DNA from: Thermoplasmatota archaeon
GTDB taxonomy: Archaea; Thermoplasmatota; Thermoplasmata; UBA10834
Length of the DNA: 30,161 nucleotides
Direction of reading: 5' to 3'
Assembly: GCA_030836605.1 (NCBI GenBank)
Contig: JAUPMC010000010.1
Coordinates: 1-30,161, forward strand
The position numbers and the translations under genes are program-made. Positions 21,251-29,326 of this stretch are shown in pieces. Numbering within the stretch: position 1 is the first letter of the stretch; the number at the start of each line of letters is the position of its first letter. The notes beneath the pieces were generated by a model. The model saw only the letters and a list, made by a program, of their open reading frames with translations. It was not told where the DNA came from and made no database searches.

Positions 21251-23003
21251 ATCTCCCCCAGAAGGGCTTCTCCTTCCGCTTTATCCCCGCGACGGTCTCG
21301 AGGACCTCACGCTCGTCCGCTGTCAACTTGTAGTTCGAGAGTTCACGCGCGTGGCTCTCGGGGATGTCCACCAGGAGGACGTCCTCGACGTCTATCTGCC
21401 TCCCGACCGTGGCGTCGTCTATCGCGACCGCGACCTCGCTCCCCGCGATCGATTCCGCGAGGGTGTTCTCGCCGCTCCTGATGCTCTTGATCCTGCCGAC
21501 CTGGACGCCGTCCTCGCGCATAAGCATCTGGCCGGGGCGTATCCTGCCCGCGAGCACGCGCACGCCCACGATGGCGGGCTTGCTCACCCTGAACACGTGG
21601 TCCCTCATGATCTTGACCTTGCCCGGGAAGACCGTCTCGAGCCTCTTCGCCGCCTCGACCTCGCGCTTCCTGACCTCGCACCAGGCCTTGTACTCGTCCA
21701 AGAGACGGTAGATGACTTGGTTGCTGAACATCTTCACTCCCGTGGAGGCCAGCTCGGCCTCGACGTCCGGGTTCGCCCCGGAGTTGAACGCGAATACGAC
21801 CCTGTGGAGCGGGTTCTCGAAGTTGGACGCCTCCATCACGTCCTTGCGCGTGACCTTCCCTATCCCGATCTTCCTGATCGGCAGCTCCGCGCTCTTCGCC
21901 TCGAACACCAGCGCCTCGAGGGAGCCGATGGCGTCCCCGCGGACGACGATGCCCTCGGACGCCAGCTCGACCTTGAGCTCGCTCTCCTTTCGGACCTCCT
22001 CGCGGATGGCGTCGACGTCCTCGTTGGCCACCCTCAGGATGCCCCCGGCCATCGCGTCCTCCATGTCCTGGCCGACCAGCCTGATGCCCGCGGCGGCGGA
22101 GACCGAGTCCACCTTGTCGAAACGCTGGCTCGGGTCCCTGATCTCGTCCAGGGGCCTGGGCCTGAGCAGCGCGCGCACCTTTGTCTGTATGGGGTCGCCC
22201 TTCGTCGACGAGACCAGTATCTGGTCCCCAACGCAGAGGGTGCCCTTGTAGACGATCGTGTCAATGACCGTGCCGATGCCCTTCTCCTCCTTGACCTCGA
22301 GGACCGTGCCCTCGGCGGGGCCATCCTCCGTCTTGAGCTCGACCTCGAGGAACTTCTGGGCGAGCCCGACGAGCATGAGCAACAGGTCGGGCAGGCCCTC
22401 CCCGTGCTTGCCGCTCACCGGCACGATGGCGATGGACTTCGTGAAATCGGATATCTTGTCGAACCTGTCCGCGCTGAACCCGGTCCTGTCGAACACGGCC
22501 CCCGCGATGGCGTATATCCTCTCGTCGAGCTCGGCAACCACCCGCGGGTCCTGCGCCTCGAGCGACTTCGCGATGGTCGAGCCATCGTGGACCCGCCAGC
22601 CCATGAGTCTGTCGACCTTGTTCGCGGCTATGACGAAAGGCGTCCGGAACTTGCGGAGTATGTTGATGGACTCGATGGTCTGCGGCTTCATGCCCTCATT
22701 GACGTCTATGACGAGCACGGCCAGGTCCGCCAGCGCCCCGCCCCTGGTCCTCAGGGTCGCGAACGAGTAGTGCCCTGGCGTGTCGATGAACAGCAGGCCG
22801 GGCACCAGGAACTTCCTGTCGCCTATGAGTGGCCTGCAGAGCTCGTAGATCGTCTCTATGGGCACGTCGGTGGCGCCTATGTGCTGCGTGATCCCGCCGG
22901 CTTCCCGGGACACGACCTTGGTGCCCCTGATCCTGTCCAGGATCGTGGACTTGCCATGGTCCACATGGCCCATGACGGAGACTATCGGTTGCCGGATTGC
23001 CAC
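21249..23003 (-). CDS. infB: Translation initiation factor aIF5B (IF-2 homologue)
   Basis: 584 residues, the archaeal length without intein. This GTPase promotes ribosomal subunit joining. G1 is GHVDHGKST (12-20), followed by EAGGITQHIGATDVP, G3 DTPGHYSF, G4 NKVDR; the rest covers domains II, III and IV with DEYKAWCEVRKREVEAAKRLE near the helical connection. The start is GTG 23003, 21-28 bp after the TATA box, so the message is leaderless on a GTG codon. It follows ndk in the same direction but has its own promoter. Gene order L7Ae-S28e-L24e-ndk-infB is conserved in many euryarchaea. Confidence 0.96.
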   Translation of the reverse strand: MAIRQPIVSVMGHVDHGKSTILDRIRGTKVVSREAGGITQHIGATDVPIETIYELCRPLIGDRKFLVPGLLFIDTPGHYSFATLRTRGGALADLAVLVIDVNEGMKPQTIESINILRKFRTPFVIAANKVDRLMGWRVHDGSTIAKSLEAQDPRVVAELDERIYAIAGAVFDRTGFSADRFDKISDFTKSIAIVPVSGKHGEGLPDLLLMLVGLAQKFLEVELKTEDGPAEGTVLEVKEEKGIGTVIDTIVYKGTLCVGDQILVSSTKGDPIQTKVRALLRPRPLDEIRDPSQRFDKVDSVSAAAGIRLVGQDMEDAMAGGILRVANEDVDAIREEVRKESELKVELASEGIVVRGDAIGSLEALVFEAKSAELPIRKIGIGKVTRKDVMEASNFENPLHRVVFAFNSGANPDVEAELASTGVKMFSNQVIYRLLDEYKAWCEVRKREVEAAKRLETVFPGKVKIMRDHVFRVSKPAIVGVRVLAGRIRPGQMLMREDGVQVGRIKSIRSGENTLAESIAGSEVAVAIDDATVGRQIDVEDVLLVDIPESHARELSNYKLTADEREVLETVAGIKRKEKPFWGR

Positions 23004-23024
23004 GGAATCGCAAGAACCCGTGAC

Positions 23025-23032
23025 GATATATC
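23025..23032 (-). promoter_or_regulatory. TATA box of infB (aIF5B)
   Basis: GATATATC, the same on both strands, 22-29 bp before GTG 23003. Confidence 0.55.
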
Positions 23033-23074
23033 AATGTATGCCGGCGCACGCTGGCCTGGTTGGCCTTAGGGTAG

Positions 23075-23090
23075 AAACCATAAGTGGTTT
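23075..23090 (-). terminator. Hairpin after ndk, possible terminator
   Basis: AAACCA and TGGTTT with a 4-base loop, 12 bp past the ndk stop and before the infB promoter. A short T run ends the second arm on the minus strand. A weak candidate for ending the ribosomal protein operon. Confidence 0.35.
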
Positions 23091-23101
23091 GTGGAGGGGT
23101 T

Positions 23102-23557
23102 TCACTTCTCGAACAGCCAGGCCTCGTCAGCCTGGTCGTACTTCTGTATCTCGTAGTCGTTGAAGAAGAGCTTGATCTCCCTCTTGGCGCTCTCCGGGGA
23201 GTCGGAACCGTGGATGATGTTCCTCCCCGTGACCTGGGAGAAGTCCCCCCTGATGGTCCCGGGCGACGCGTCCTGTGGGTTCGTCTTGCCCATCATGGCC
23301 CTGGCGGCCGCGACGCAGTTCTCGCCCTCGAGGACCATGCAGACGACCGGCCCTGAGACGATATACGAGAGCAGGGGCTCGTAGAAGACCTTCCCTATGT
23401 GCTCCGCGTAGTGCCTCTCCGCGAGTTCCCGCGGTATCCGCATCATCTTCATCGCGACGACCTTGACGCCGCGGTCCTCGAACCTTTGGACGATCCTGCC
23501 CACGAGGCCCCTCTGGACGCCGTCGGGCTTGACCATCACGAAGGTCTTCTCGATCAC
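23102..23557 (-). CDS. ndk: Nucleoside diphosphate kinase
   Basis: 151 residues from GTG 23557. It equalises nucleoside triphosphates through a phosphohistidine. The opening MIEKTFVMVKPDGVQRGLVG, the GPVVCMVLEGENCV block, and the active-site NIIHGSDSPESAKREI (the histidine is in HGSDS) are unmistakable. GTG 23557 has GGAG a few bases before it, inside the end of L24e, whose stop is 2 bp upstream. The open frame continues upstream only as a shadow of L24e. Last gene of the L7Ae operon. Confidence 0.96.
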   Translation of the reverse strand: MIEKTFVMVKPDGVQRGLVGRIVQRFEDRGVKVVAMKMMRIPRELAERHYAEHIGKVFYEPLLSYIVSGPVVCMVLEGENCVAAARAMMGKTNPQDASPGTIRGDFSQVTGRNIIHGSDSPESAKREIKLFFNDYEIQKYDQADEAWLFEK

Positions 23558-23559
23558 GG

Positions 23560-23946
23560 CTACTCCACCTCTTCCTTCTTGGGCGCCTTGGCCTTCTTCG
23601 GGGCGGGCTTCTCCTCCTTGGGCGCCTCGGTCTTCTCGGGCTTGCCCTCGGAGGGCGTCTCCTCCGCCTTCGCGCTGGCCTCGGCCGCCTTCTGCTCCTC
23701 GGCCTTCCTGACCTTGCGCGTCTTCACGGGCGCCTCGGCCGGCCCGGTCTTGAGCCTGACCTGCTTCTCCCTCTCGTAGTACCTGGTCCACGTGACCCTG
23801 CGCGGGACTCTCCCGAGCTGCACGAGGTTCTTGAAGCACTTCGACGAACAGAAGTTGTAGGTTACCCCGTCCTTCCTCACGTACATCCTGCCAGTCCCCG
23901 GCTCGATCTCGACGCCGCAGAACGTGCAGACCCTTCGCTCGACCAT
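23560..23946 (-). CDS. rpl24e: 50S ribosomal protein L24e with long charged C-terminal tail
   Basis: 128 residues, about twice the usual archaeal length (~60). The first ~62 residues are a normal L24e zinc domain: CTFCGVEIEPGTGRMYVRKD, NFCSSKCFKNL (four cysteines at 7, 10, 33, 37) and RRVTWTRYYER. The remaining ~65 are low-complexity lysine, glutamate, alanine and proline (for instance APKEEKPAPKKAKAPKKEEV), similar to eukaryotic ribosomal tails and probably disordered on the ribosome surface. ATG 23946 is preceded by AGGTG. Ndk follows immediately. Confidence 0.94.
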   Translation of the reverse strand: MVERRVCTFCGVEIEPGTGRMYVRKDGVTYNFCSSKCFKNLVQLGRVPRRVTWTRYYEREKQVRLKTGPAEAPVKTRKVRKAEEQKAAEASAKAEETPSEGKPEKTEAPKEEKPAPKKAKAPKKEEVE

Positions 23947-23973
23947 TGGAAATCACCTGGAGCGACTCGAAGC

Positions 23974-24186
23974 TCAGCGCACGCCGAGCTTCTTCGCCTC
24001 CCTCGAGGTCTCCTTCAGCATCAGCACGTCGCCGACCCTGATCGGACCCATGGCATTCCTGGTGATGATCCTACCCTTGTCCCTTCCGTCGAGGACCCTC
24101 ACCTTCACCTGGGTCGCTTCGCCCGTCATGCCGGTCCTGCCGACGACCTCCACGACCGTTGCTGGTATGCTGTCGTTGTCAGCCAT
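23974..24186 (-). CDS. rps28e: 30S ribosomal protein S28e
   Basis: 70 residues, full length. IPATVVEVVGRTGMTGEATQ, then VRVLDGRDKGRIITRNAMGP and the terminal DVLMLKETSREAKKL are the S28e OB-fold signatures. The ATG at 24186 is 9 bp past the L7Ae stop with AGGTGG between or across the boundary. It sits between L7Ae and L24e as in other archaea. Confidence 0.97.
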   Translation of the reverse strand: MADNDSIPATVVEVVGRTGMTGEATQVKVRVLDGRDKGRIITRNAMGPIRVGDVLMLKETSREAKKLGVR

Positions 24187-24195
24187 CTAGGCCAC

Positions 24196-24567
24196 CTACT
24201 TCTTCAGAGCCTTCAGCTTCTCTGAGAGCTCGTCCATCGCGGGCTTTCCCTTGGATGCGTCGAGGACCGCCACGGCGGCCGTGGGCTTCTCGAGGCCGCA
24301 TGCGTTCCCCAGTTCCGCCTTGCTCGGAACGAACGCGTAAGGCACGTTCTTCTCCTCGCACAGCGCTGGCATGTGCATCAGTATCTCGGGCGGGGAGACG
24401 TCCTCGGCCATGACGACCATCTGGGCCTCTCCACGCTCGACGAGCTTCGTGACCTCGTTCGTGCCTCTCCTGAGCTTCCCGCCGTCCCGGGCGAGTTCGA
24501 CGACCTCATACGCCTTGTCTGAGAGCTCCTTCGGAGTCTCGAACTTAACATACACTGGCTTTGTCAA
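24196..24567 (-). CDS. rpl7ae: 50S ribosomal protein L7Ae
   Basis: 123 residues from TTG 24567. L7Ae binds kink-turns in rRNA, in box C/D and H/ACA guide RNAs and in RNase P RNA. Motifs: KPVYVKFETPKELSDKAYE, the RNA-binding LRRGTNEVTKLVERGEAQ, VVMAEDVSPPEILMHMPALC and VPYAFVPSKAELGNACGL. TTG 24567 gives the standard N-terminus and has GGAGGT (complement of 24575-24580) 7 bases before it. A longer frame from 24606 adds 13 residues that overlap this site and are not typical, so I reject it. First gene of the operon, with a ~60-base leader. L7Ae often represses its own message through a leader kink-turn; I could not identify one here with confidence. Confidence 0.95.
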   Translation of the reverse strand: MTKPVYVKFETPKELSDKAYEVVELARDGGKLRRGTNEVTKLVERGEAQMVVMAEDVSPPEILMHMPALCEEKNVPYAFVPSKAELGNACGLEKPTAAVAVLDASKGKPAMDELSEKLKALKK

Positions 24568-24650
24568 TTCAAATACCTCCTTCGGGTGCTTACGCACCTT
24601 CATCATTCATGGGCCCTTCGCGAAAAGAGCAAGGTGATTAATGGGTCGTC

Positions 24651-24660
24651 CTATAAAAGG
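24651..24660 (-). promoter_or_regulatory. TATA box of the L7Ae-S28e-L24e-ndk operon
   Basis: Minus-strand CCTTTTATAG; start expected near 24625, leaving a ~60-base leader with GGAGGT at its end. Confidence 0.6.
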
Positions 24661-24729
24661 GTTACTGAGCCTGTCGGCGCCTGGGGCCCGCGCGGGGCAC
24701 TCGGAATCTGGCTCCCTGGAGCACGGAGG

Positions 24730-24739
24730 AAATATATCG
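24730..24739 (+). promoter_or_regulatory. TATA box of the RACo-like gene
   Basis: AAATATATCG begins 38 bp before ATG 24768, predicting a leader of a few bases. Confidence 0.55.
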
Positions 24740-24767
24740 CCGTCGGCCATCCCCCACCGGGACTATC

Positions 24768-26657
24768 ATGACCGGCGCGAACGTGCATTTCCAGCCTCTC
24801 GGGAGGAAGACCCCGTCCGAGAAAGGCAAGACCCTGTTGGAGCTGGCCAGGGACGCCGGGGTCGCGATCGAGTCGGTCTGCGGCTCCGCTGGGAAGTGCG
24901 GGAAGTGCAGGGTCATCATAAGGTCAGGGGCGGCCAACCTGTCCCCTCCGGGTGCTGGCGAGGCGAAACTCCTCGGGGACAAGGGCGTTCAGACTGGCAC
25001 TCGGCTCGCCTGCCAGGCGAGGGTCGTCCATGAAGGTGACATCGTCGCAGAGGTGCCCGAGGAGAGCAGGCGGGGTCACCACCGGCTGCTGGCGGCGGGC
25101 GAGGAGCGCGCGACCAGGCTGAGGCCGGCCATGACCAAGGCGCTCGTCGAGCTGCCACCGGCCACGCTCGCGGACATGCGCGCGGACGACGATAGGTTCC
25201 TCAAGGAGCTGCGGAGGCTCGCGAGGAGCTCGTCCACGATGTCCGCGGGGGCCCACAGGTCGCTCCCGGGGGCCTTGAGGGACGGCTCGTGGTCGGTCAC
25301 TGCCACACTCTTCAGGGGCAAGGAGGTCATCCGGGTGGACCCCGGGGACACGACCAAGGACCTGTTCGGGGTCGCGGTCGACATCGGCACGACCAAGGTC
25401 GTGGCGTACCTGATCGACCTCGCGTCAGGCAGGACCGTCGCGACCGAGAGCATGCCGAACCCCCAGATACCGTTCGGCGAGGACGTGATGTCCAGGATAA
25501 CATTCACTACCAAGAACCCGGACGGGGACGAGCGGCTCCAGAAGGTCATCCTCGACGGGCTCAACTCGCTCATATCGAGGCTCTCGACCTCTTCCGGGGT
25601 GCCCTCTGAGAACGTGCTCGAGGTCGTCGTCGTGGGGAACACGGCGATGCACCACCTGTTCTTCGGGATACCCGTGAGGCACCTCGCGATGGCGCCCTAC
25701 GCACCCGCCGTGCGAACGTCCCTCGTCTACGACGCGGGCCAGATGGGCGTGGACATCTACCCCTTCGGGAAGGTGTCGTCCCTGCCGAACGTGGCGGGGT
25801 TCGTGGGCGCGGACGCGGTGGCGGACCTGGTCTCGAGCGGGCTGTACAGGGACAAGGACATCGGCATGATGATCGACATCGGCACGAACACGGAGATCAT
25901 AGCTGGGAACAAGGACCGGCTCGTCAGCTGCTCATGCGCCTCCGGGCCAGCGTTCGAGGGGGCGCACATCAGGTTCGGCATGAGGGCCTCCACCGGCGCG
26001 GTCGAGCGCGTCTGGATAGACCCCGCGTCCGGGGACGTGAAGGTGAGGACTGTGGACGACGCGCGCCCGAGGGGCATATGCGGCTCCGGGATCGTGGACG
26101 CCATATCGGAGATGTTCAAGAGCGGGGTCGTCGGCCCGTCCGGGAGGATCGTCGGCGGAGGGAGGACCGGGAGGGTCCGGAAGGGCCGGGACGGCGTCCT
26201 GGAGTACGTCCTCGTCTGGGGGAAGGACACTGAGACGGGCGACGATGTCACGGTAGCCCAGCACGACATCGAGGAGATACAGCTCGCCAAGGCCGCGATA
26301 TTCACCGGGGTCTCGGTGCTCATGAGGAAGCTCGGGGTCAGGTGCCAGGACCTGAGCCGGATATACGCAGCCGTGGCTTTCGGGACCTACGTGGACGCGA
26401 CCAGCGCGGTCACGATAGGCATGTACCCGGACGTGCCTGTCGACAGGATCAGGTTCATCGGGAACGCCGCTGGCTCGGGGGCGCGCATGGCGCTCAAGTC
26501 CATCCAGGTGAGGGACCTCGCCGAGAGGCTCTCGAAGCAGGTCGAGTACGTCGAGCTCGCGGCCGAGAAGGACTTCCAGTCGGAGTTCGCGAAGGCGATG
26601 TTCCTGCCGAACAGGGACCTCTCGAGGTTCCCGTCCGTCAAAGCGGGGACGAGATGA
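24768..26657 (+). CDS. RACo-like corrinoid-protein reductive activator ([2Fe-2S] plus ASKHA domains)
   Basis: 629 residues. The N-terminal plant-type ferredoxin domain has cysteines at 38, 44, 47 and 82 (CGSAGKCGKC and LACQA), binding one [2Fe-2S] cluster. A linker follows, then the DUF4445-type ASKHA ATPase: GVAVDIGTTKVVAYLIDL (201-218), PNPQIPFGEDVMSRI, VVGNTAMHHLFFG, and MIDIGTNTEII. Such proteins (RACo) use ATP to reduce inactive Co(II) corrinoid proteins of methyl-transfer systems; archaeal RamA does the same chemistry with [4Fe-4S] clusters. No corrinoid protein, MtrH-like methyltransferase or CODH/ACS gene lies nearby, so the client is unknown. Single gene with its own promoter. Confidence 0.9.
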   Translation: MTGANVHFQPLGRKTPSEKGKTLLELARDAGVAIESVCGSAGKCGKCRVIIRSGAANLSPPGAGEAKLLGDKGVQTGTRLACQARVVHEGDIVAEVPEESRRGHHRLLAAGEERATRLRPAMTKALVELPPATLADMRADDDRFLKELRRLARSSSTMSAGAHRSLPGALRDGSWSVTATLFRGKEVIRVDPGDTTKDLFGVAVDIGTTKVVAYLIDLASGRTVATESMPNPQIPFGEDVMSRITFTTKNPDGDERLQKVILDGLNSLISRLSTSSGVPSENVLEVVVVGNTAMHHLFFGIPVRHLAMAPYAPAVRTSLVYDAGQMGVDIYPFGKVSSLPNVAGFVGADAVADLVSSGLYRDKDIGMMIDIGTNTEIIAGNKDRLVSCSCASGPAFEGAHIRFGMRASTGAVERVWIDPASGDVKVRTVDDARPRGICGSGIVDAISEMFKSGVVGPSGRIVGGGRTGRVRKGRDGVLEYVLVWGKDTETGDDVTVAQHDIEEIQLAKAAIFTGVSVLMRKLGVRCQDLSRIYAAVAFGTYVDATSAVTIGMYPDVPVDRIRFIGNAAGSGARMALKSIQVRDLAERLSKQVEYVELAAEKDFQSEFAKAMFLPNRDLSRFPSVKAGTR

Positions 26658-26680
26658 CCGGACACCCCCGGCCCGAGGCA

Positions 26681-26693
26681 TATATTATATAAG
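26681..26693 (+). promoter_or_regulatory. TATA box of the saccharopine dehydrogenase-like gene
   Basis: TATATTATATAAG. The transcript should begin near 26712, where an in-frame ATG lies, which raises the question whether that ATG or the one at 26760 is used. Confidence 0.6.
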
Positions 26694-26759
26694 GTCCAGG
26701 CAATCGCGAGTATGCGGGCCGGCTTGTTTTGTGGGGCGGTCCGTGGTGCATGTGAAATA

Positions 26760-27974
26760 ATGAAGGCAATGATGCTTGGAGTGGGAGCAGTGGGTTCCGT
26801 CACCGCCGAGATACTCGCGGACTCTGAGGAGTTCGACCAGGTAATACTCGCGGACCTCAACCTGGAAAGGGCGAAGAGGACGGAGAAGAAGATCTCGAAA
26901 GACAAAGTGGTCGTCCAGAAGGTCGACGCGTCAGACGTCGACGGCATGGCGAAGGCGTTCAAGGGCATCGACATCATCCTGAACGGCGTGATCCCGAGGT
27001 TCAACCTCAAGATCATGGAGGCCTGCGTCAAGGCGAAGACCCACTATGCGGACATGGCGTGGGACATCGCGCCGGACACGACCAAGCCAGGGCAGGTCGT
27101 CAAGGAGACCCCCGCGTGGAACCAGCTCCGGATGGATGAGGAGTGGAAGAAGGCGGGCCTCACGGGCATGATCGGGCTCGGCTGCGACCCCGGCCTCTCG
27201 AACATATTCGCGAGGATGGGGGCGGACAGGCTCGACCGCGTGCGCAAGATATTCGTCAGGGACGGCGACAACGGTCAGGTCGAGGGACACAAGTTCGCCC
27301 CGCTGTGGTCGCCCGAGACGCTCATCGAGGAGGTCCTGATGCCGGCGACGATATACTCCGACGGCCAGTACAGGAAGCTCCCGGCATTCAGCGGCAAGGA
27401 GATGTTCGAGTTCCCGGAGCCCGTGGGCACGCTGCCGATATACAACGTGGACCACGAAGAGGCCGAGACGCTCCCCACGTTCATTGGCCAGGTCCTAGGG
27501 AAGGGCTGCGACTACTGCGACTTCAAGATAGCTCTGGACGACTCGTACGTCGAGGCGATCCAGATGCTGGGCATGCTCGGGCTCGACAGCCCGAACAAGA
27601 TGGACGTCAAGGGGGCCAAGGTCGCCCCGAGGGACGTCGTCGCGGCGTGCCTGCCGGACCCGTCGACGCTCGGTGAGCGCGCCAAGGGGGACTGCGCCAT
27701 AGGCACGATCACGAAGTGGTTCAAGGACGGCCAGGAGGTCAGCTACTACATCTGGGTGCAGCTCAACCACCAGCAGACCTTCAAGAAGTACGGCCACAGC
27801 GCCACCGGCTACTCGGTGGGGACGCCCTTGGCGATAGCGGCGATACTGTTCGCCCAGGGCAAGATCCCGCAGAAGGGAGTGTTCCCTCCGGAGATGCTCG
27901 ACCCCGAGCCGTGGCCCGCGATGCTCAAGAAGTACGGGATGCCCGTGCACACGCTCGAGCAGAAGTACTACTGA
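26760..27974 (+). CDS. Saccharopine dehydrogenase-like NAD(P)-dependent oxidoreductase
   Basis: 404 residues from ATG 26760. The N-terminal Rossmann fold has GVGAVGS at 7-13, an acidic strand end DLNLERAKR, and VDASDVDGMAKAFKGIDIILNGVIP. Conserved middle blocks are CVKAKTHYADMAW and GLGCDPGLSNIFAR, and the end GYSVGTPLAIAAILFAQGKI is typical of the saccharopine dehydrogenase/reductase and carboxynorspermidine dehydrogenase family. Lysine metabolism and polyamine synthesis are both possible; the sequence does not decide. An upstream in-frame ATG at 26712 would add 16 residues of unusual makeup; the Rossmann fold argues for 26760. No ribosome binding site precedes either start. Confidence 0.88.
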   Translation: MKAMMLGVGAVGSVTAEILADSEEFDQVILADLNLERAKRTEKKISKDKVVVQKVDASDVDGMAKAFKGIDIILNGVIPRFNLKIMEACVKAKTHYADMAWDIAPDTTKPGQVVKETPAWNQLRMDEEWKKAGLTGMIGLGCDPGLSNIFARMGADRLDRVRKIFVRDGDNGQVEGHKFAPLWSPETLIEEVLMPATIYSDGQYRKLPAFSGKEMFEFPEPVGTLPIYNVDHEEAETLPTFIGQVLGKGCDYCDFKIALDDSYVEAIQMLGMLGLDSPNKMDVKGAKVAPRDVVAACLPDPSTLGERAKGDCAIGTITKWFKDGQEVSYYIWVQLNHQQTFKKYGHSATGYSVGTPLAIAAILFAQGKIPQKGVFPPEMLDPEPWPAMLKKYGMPVHTLEQKYY

Positions 27975-27987
27975 GCGCTCGTCGGAC

Positions 27988-28031
27988 CATCCGTAGATCC
28001 TCCTCAGGAGGACTCATCTGACTAGCGGATG
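27988..28031. repeat. Nested hairpin after the saccharopine dehydrogenase-like gene
   Basis: Outer arms CATCCGTAG (27988-27996) and CTAGCGGATG (28022-28031) pair with one bulge; inside lies TCCTCC (27998-28003), TCA, GGAGGA (28007-28012). It starts 14 bp past the stop codon. No T run follows, so it is a candidate 3'-end structure rather than a certain terminator. Confidence 0.45.
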
Positions 28032-28065
28032 CGAGATGTCCATCTAGACGCAGGCCAGTGTCTGA

Positions 28066-28074
28066 TTAATATAG
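28066..28074 (+). promoter_or_regulatory. TATA box of the MFS transporter gene
   Basis: TTAATATAG begins 31 bp before ATG 28097, predicting a leaderless transcript. Confidence 0.6.
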
Positions 28075-28096
28075 TCCATGAGCATAACCACGCGAC

Positions 28097-29326
28097 ATGG
28101 CCAAAGGGGACGACCGCATCCGGAGGTTCTACTTCTTCAGGGCGCTGACATCGTTCTCGCTCTGGATCCCCTTCTGGACGCTCTGGGTCTACAAGAACCT
28201 GGACAGCCTCTTCCTGCTCACGGCCGTCGACACGGCGTTCTGGGCGACGATGGTCCTGGTCCAGGTGCCCGCAGGCCTGCTCGGGGACAAGTACGGGAGG
28301 AAGACCGTGCTGTTCATCGGGGAGGCCTTGTTCGCCGTGGGCGTCCTCGGTTTCGGGTTCAGCACCGAGTTCTCGGAGTACTTCCTGTCGAACATCATCT
28401 GGGCCATAGGCGCCTGCTTCATCGTGAGCGGCGACACACCGTTCGTCTACGACACCCTCCTCGAGCTCGACCGAGGAAGGGACTTCACCAAGATCATGGG
28501 CACCGCGAACGCGGTCCAGTTCCTCATGAACGCCATCGCCTGCATAGTGGGCGGGATCATAGTGACGGTCACGGACAGGGTCGAGCTGACACTCATAGTC
28601 GCATCCCTGGTCGGCCTCATGGGGTCGTTCACGGTCGCGCTGCTCAAGGAGCCGAAGGTCCCCCGCGCGTTCATGAAGTCTTACAGGGAGCAGCTAGGCA
28701 CCGGCGTCAAGCAGGTGATCAAGTCCAGGGCGATCATGATACTCATCCTGTTCCAGATAGTGCTCCAGCTCGGGACCTACGTGATGGCGGTCTTCAGAGC
28801 GGTATACTTGAACGAGGAGCTGAACCTGAACTACCTGCAGATGGGGTTGTTCTTCGGGGCCTTCGCCATCGTCGGCGGGGCGGTGACGCTGAGGGCGAGC
28901 CGCATAGAGGCCCGGCTCAAGGAGAAGGGTTCCCTCATCTTCATGCTCGTCGCCCTGGTCTCGTCATTCGCGATAGTCTTCCTGGTGCGCTCGCCCGTCG
29001 CGGTCATGACGCAGTTCCTGGTGTACACCGTCGTCGGGCTACAGTCGCCGGTCATAAACGGGTACATACACCGCTTGGTCGACTCATCGCACAGGTCCAC
29101 GATCATCGCCATAGCGAGCATGCTGTTCACGCTCCTCGTCGTGGTCGTCGAGCTCGCAACCGGATGGATCGCGACAGCGTGGGGCCTCGAGGAGAGCCTC
29201 CTCGTCCTCGCGTGCGCGGTCGCCCCCGTGGGCGCGCTACTGCTCTTCCTCTGGAGCAAGGAGGTCGACAAGTTCGCCCGGTCGGACTACGACCCGGCAT
29301 CGGACGGGTTGACTCGGAAGCTCTGA
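28097..29326 (+). CDS. Major facilitator superfamily transporter
   Basis: 409 residues with about 12 hydrophobic segments. The MFS motif A between helices 2 and 3 is clear: GLLGDKYGRKTVLFIGEALF. A central charged loop around KEPKVPRAFMKSYREQ divides the two six-helix halves. Many relatives export drugs or metabolites, but nothing here identifies the substrate. The start MAKGDDRIRRFYFFRAL is typical of a short cytoplasmic N-terminus. It is the last plus-strand gene and is convergent with the phosphoenolpyruvate synthase gene after a 168-bp gap in which I see only short repeats (AGCGCCT at about 29401 and 29453). Confidence 0.9.
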   Translation: MAKGDDRIRRFYFFRALTSFSLWIPFWTLWVYKNLDSLFLLTAVDTAFWATMVLVQVPAGLLGDKYGRKTVLFIGEALFAVGVLGFGFSTEFSEYFLSNIIWAIGACFIVSGDTPFVYDTLLELDRGRDFTKIMGTANAVQFLMNAIACIVGGIIVTVTDRVELTLIVASLVGLMGSFTVALLKEPKVPRAFMKSYREQLGTGVKQVIKSRAIMILILFQIVLQLGTYVMAVFRAVYLNEELNLNYLQMGLFFGAFAIVGGAVTLRASRIEARLKEKGSLIFMLVALVSSFAIVFLVRSPVAVMTQFLVYTVVGLQSPVINGYIHRLVDSSHRSTIIAIASMLFTLLVVVVELATGWIATAWGLEESLLVLACAVAPVGALLLFLWSKEVDKFARSDYDPASDGLTRKL

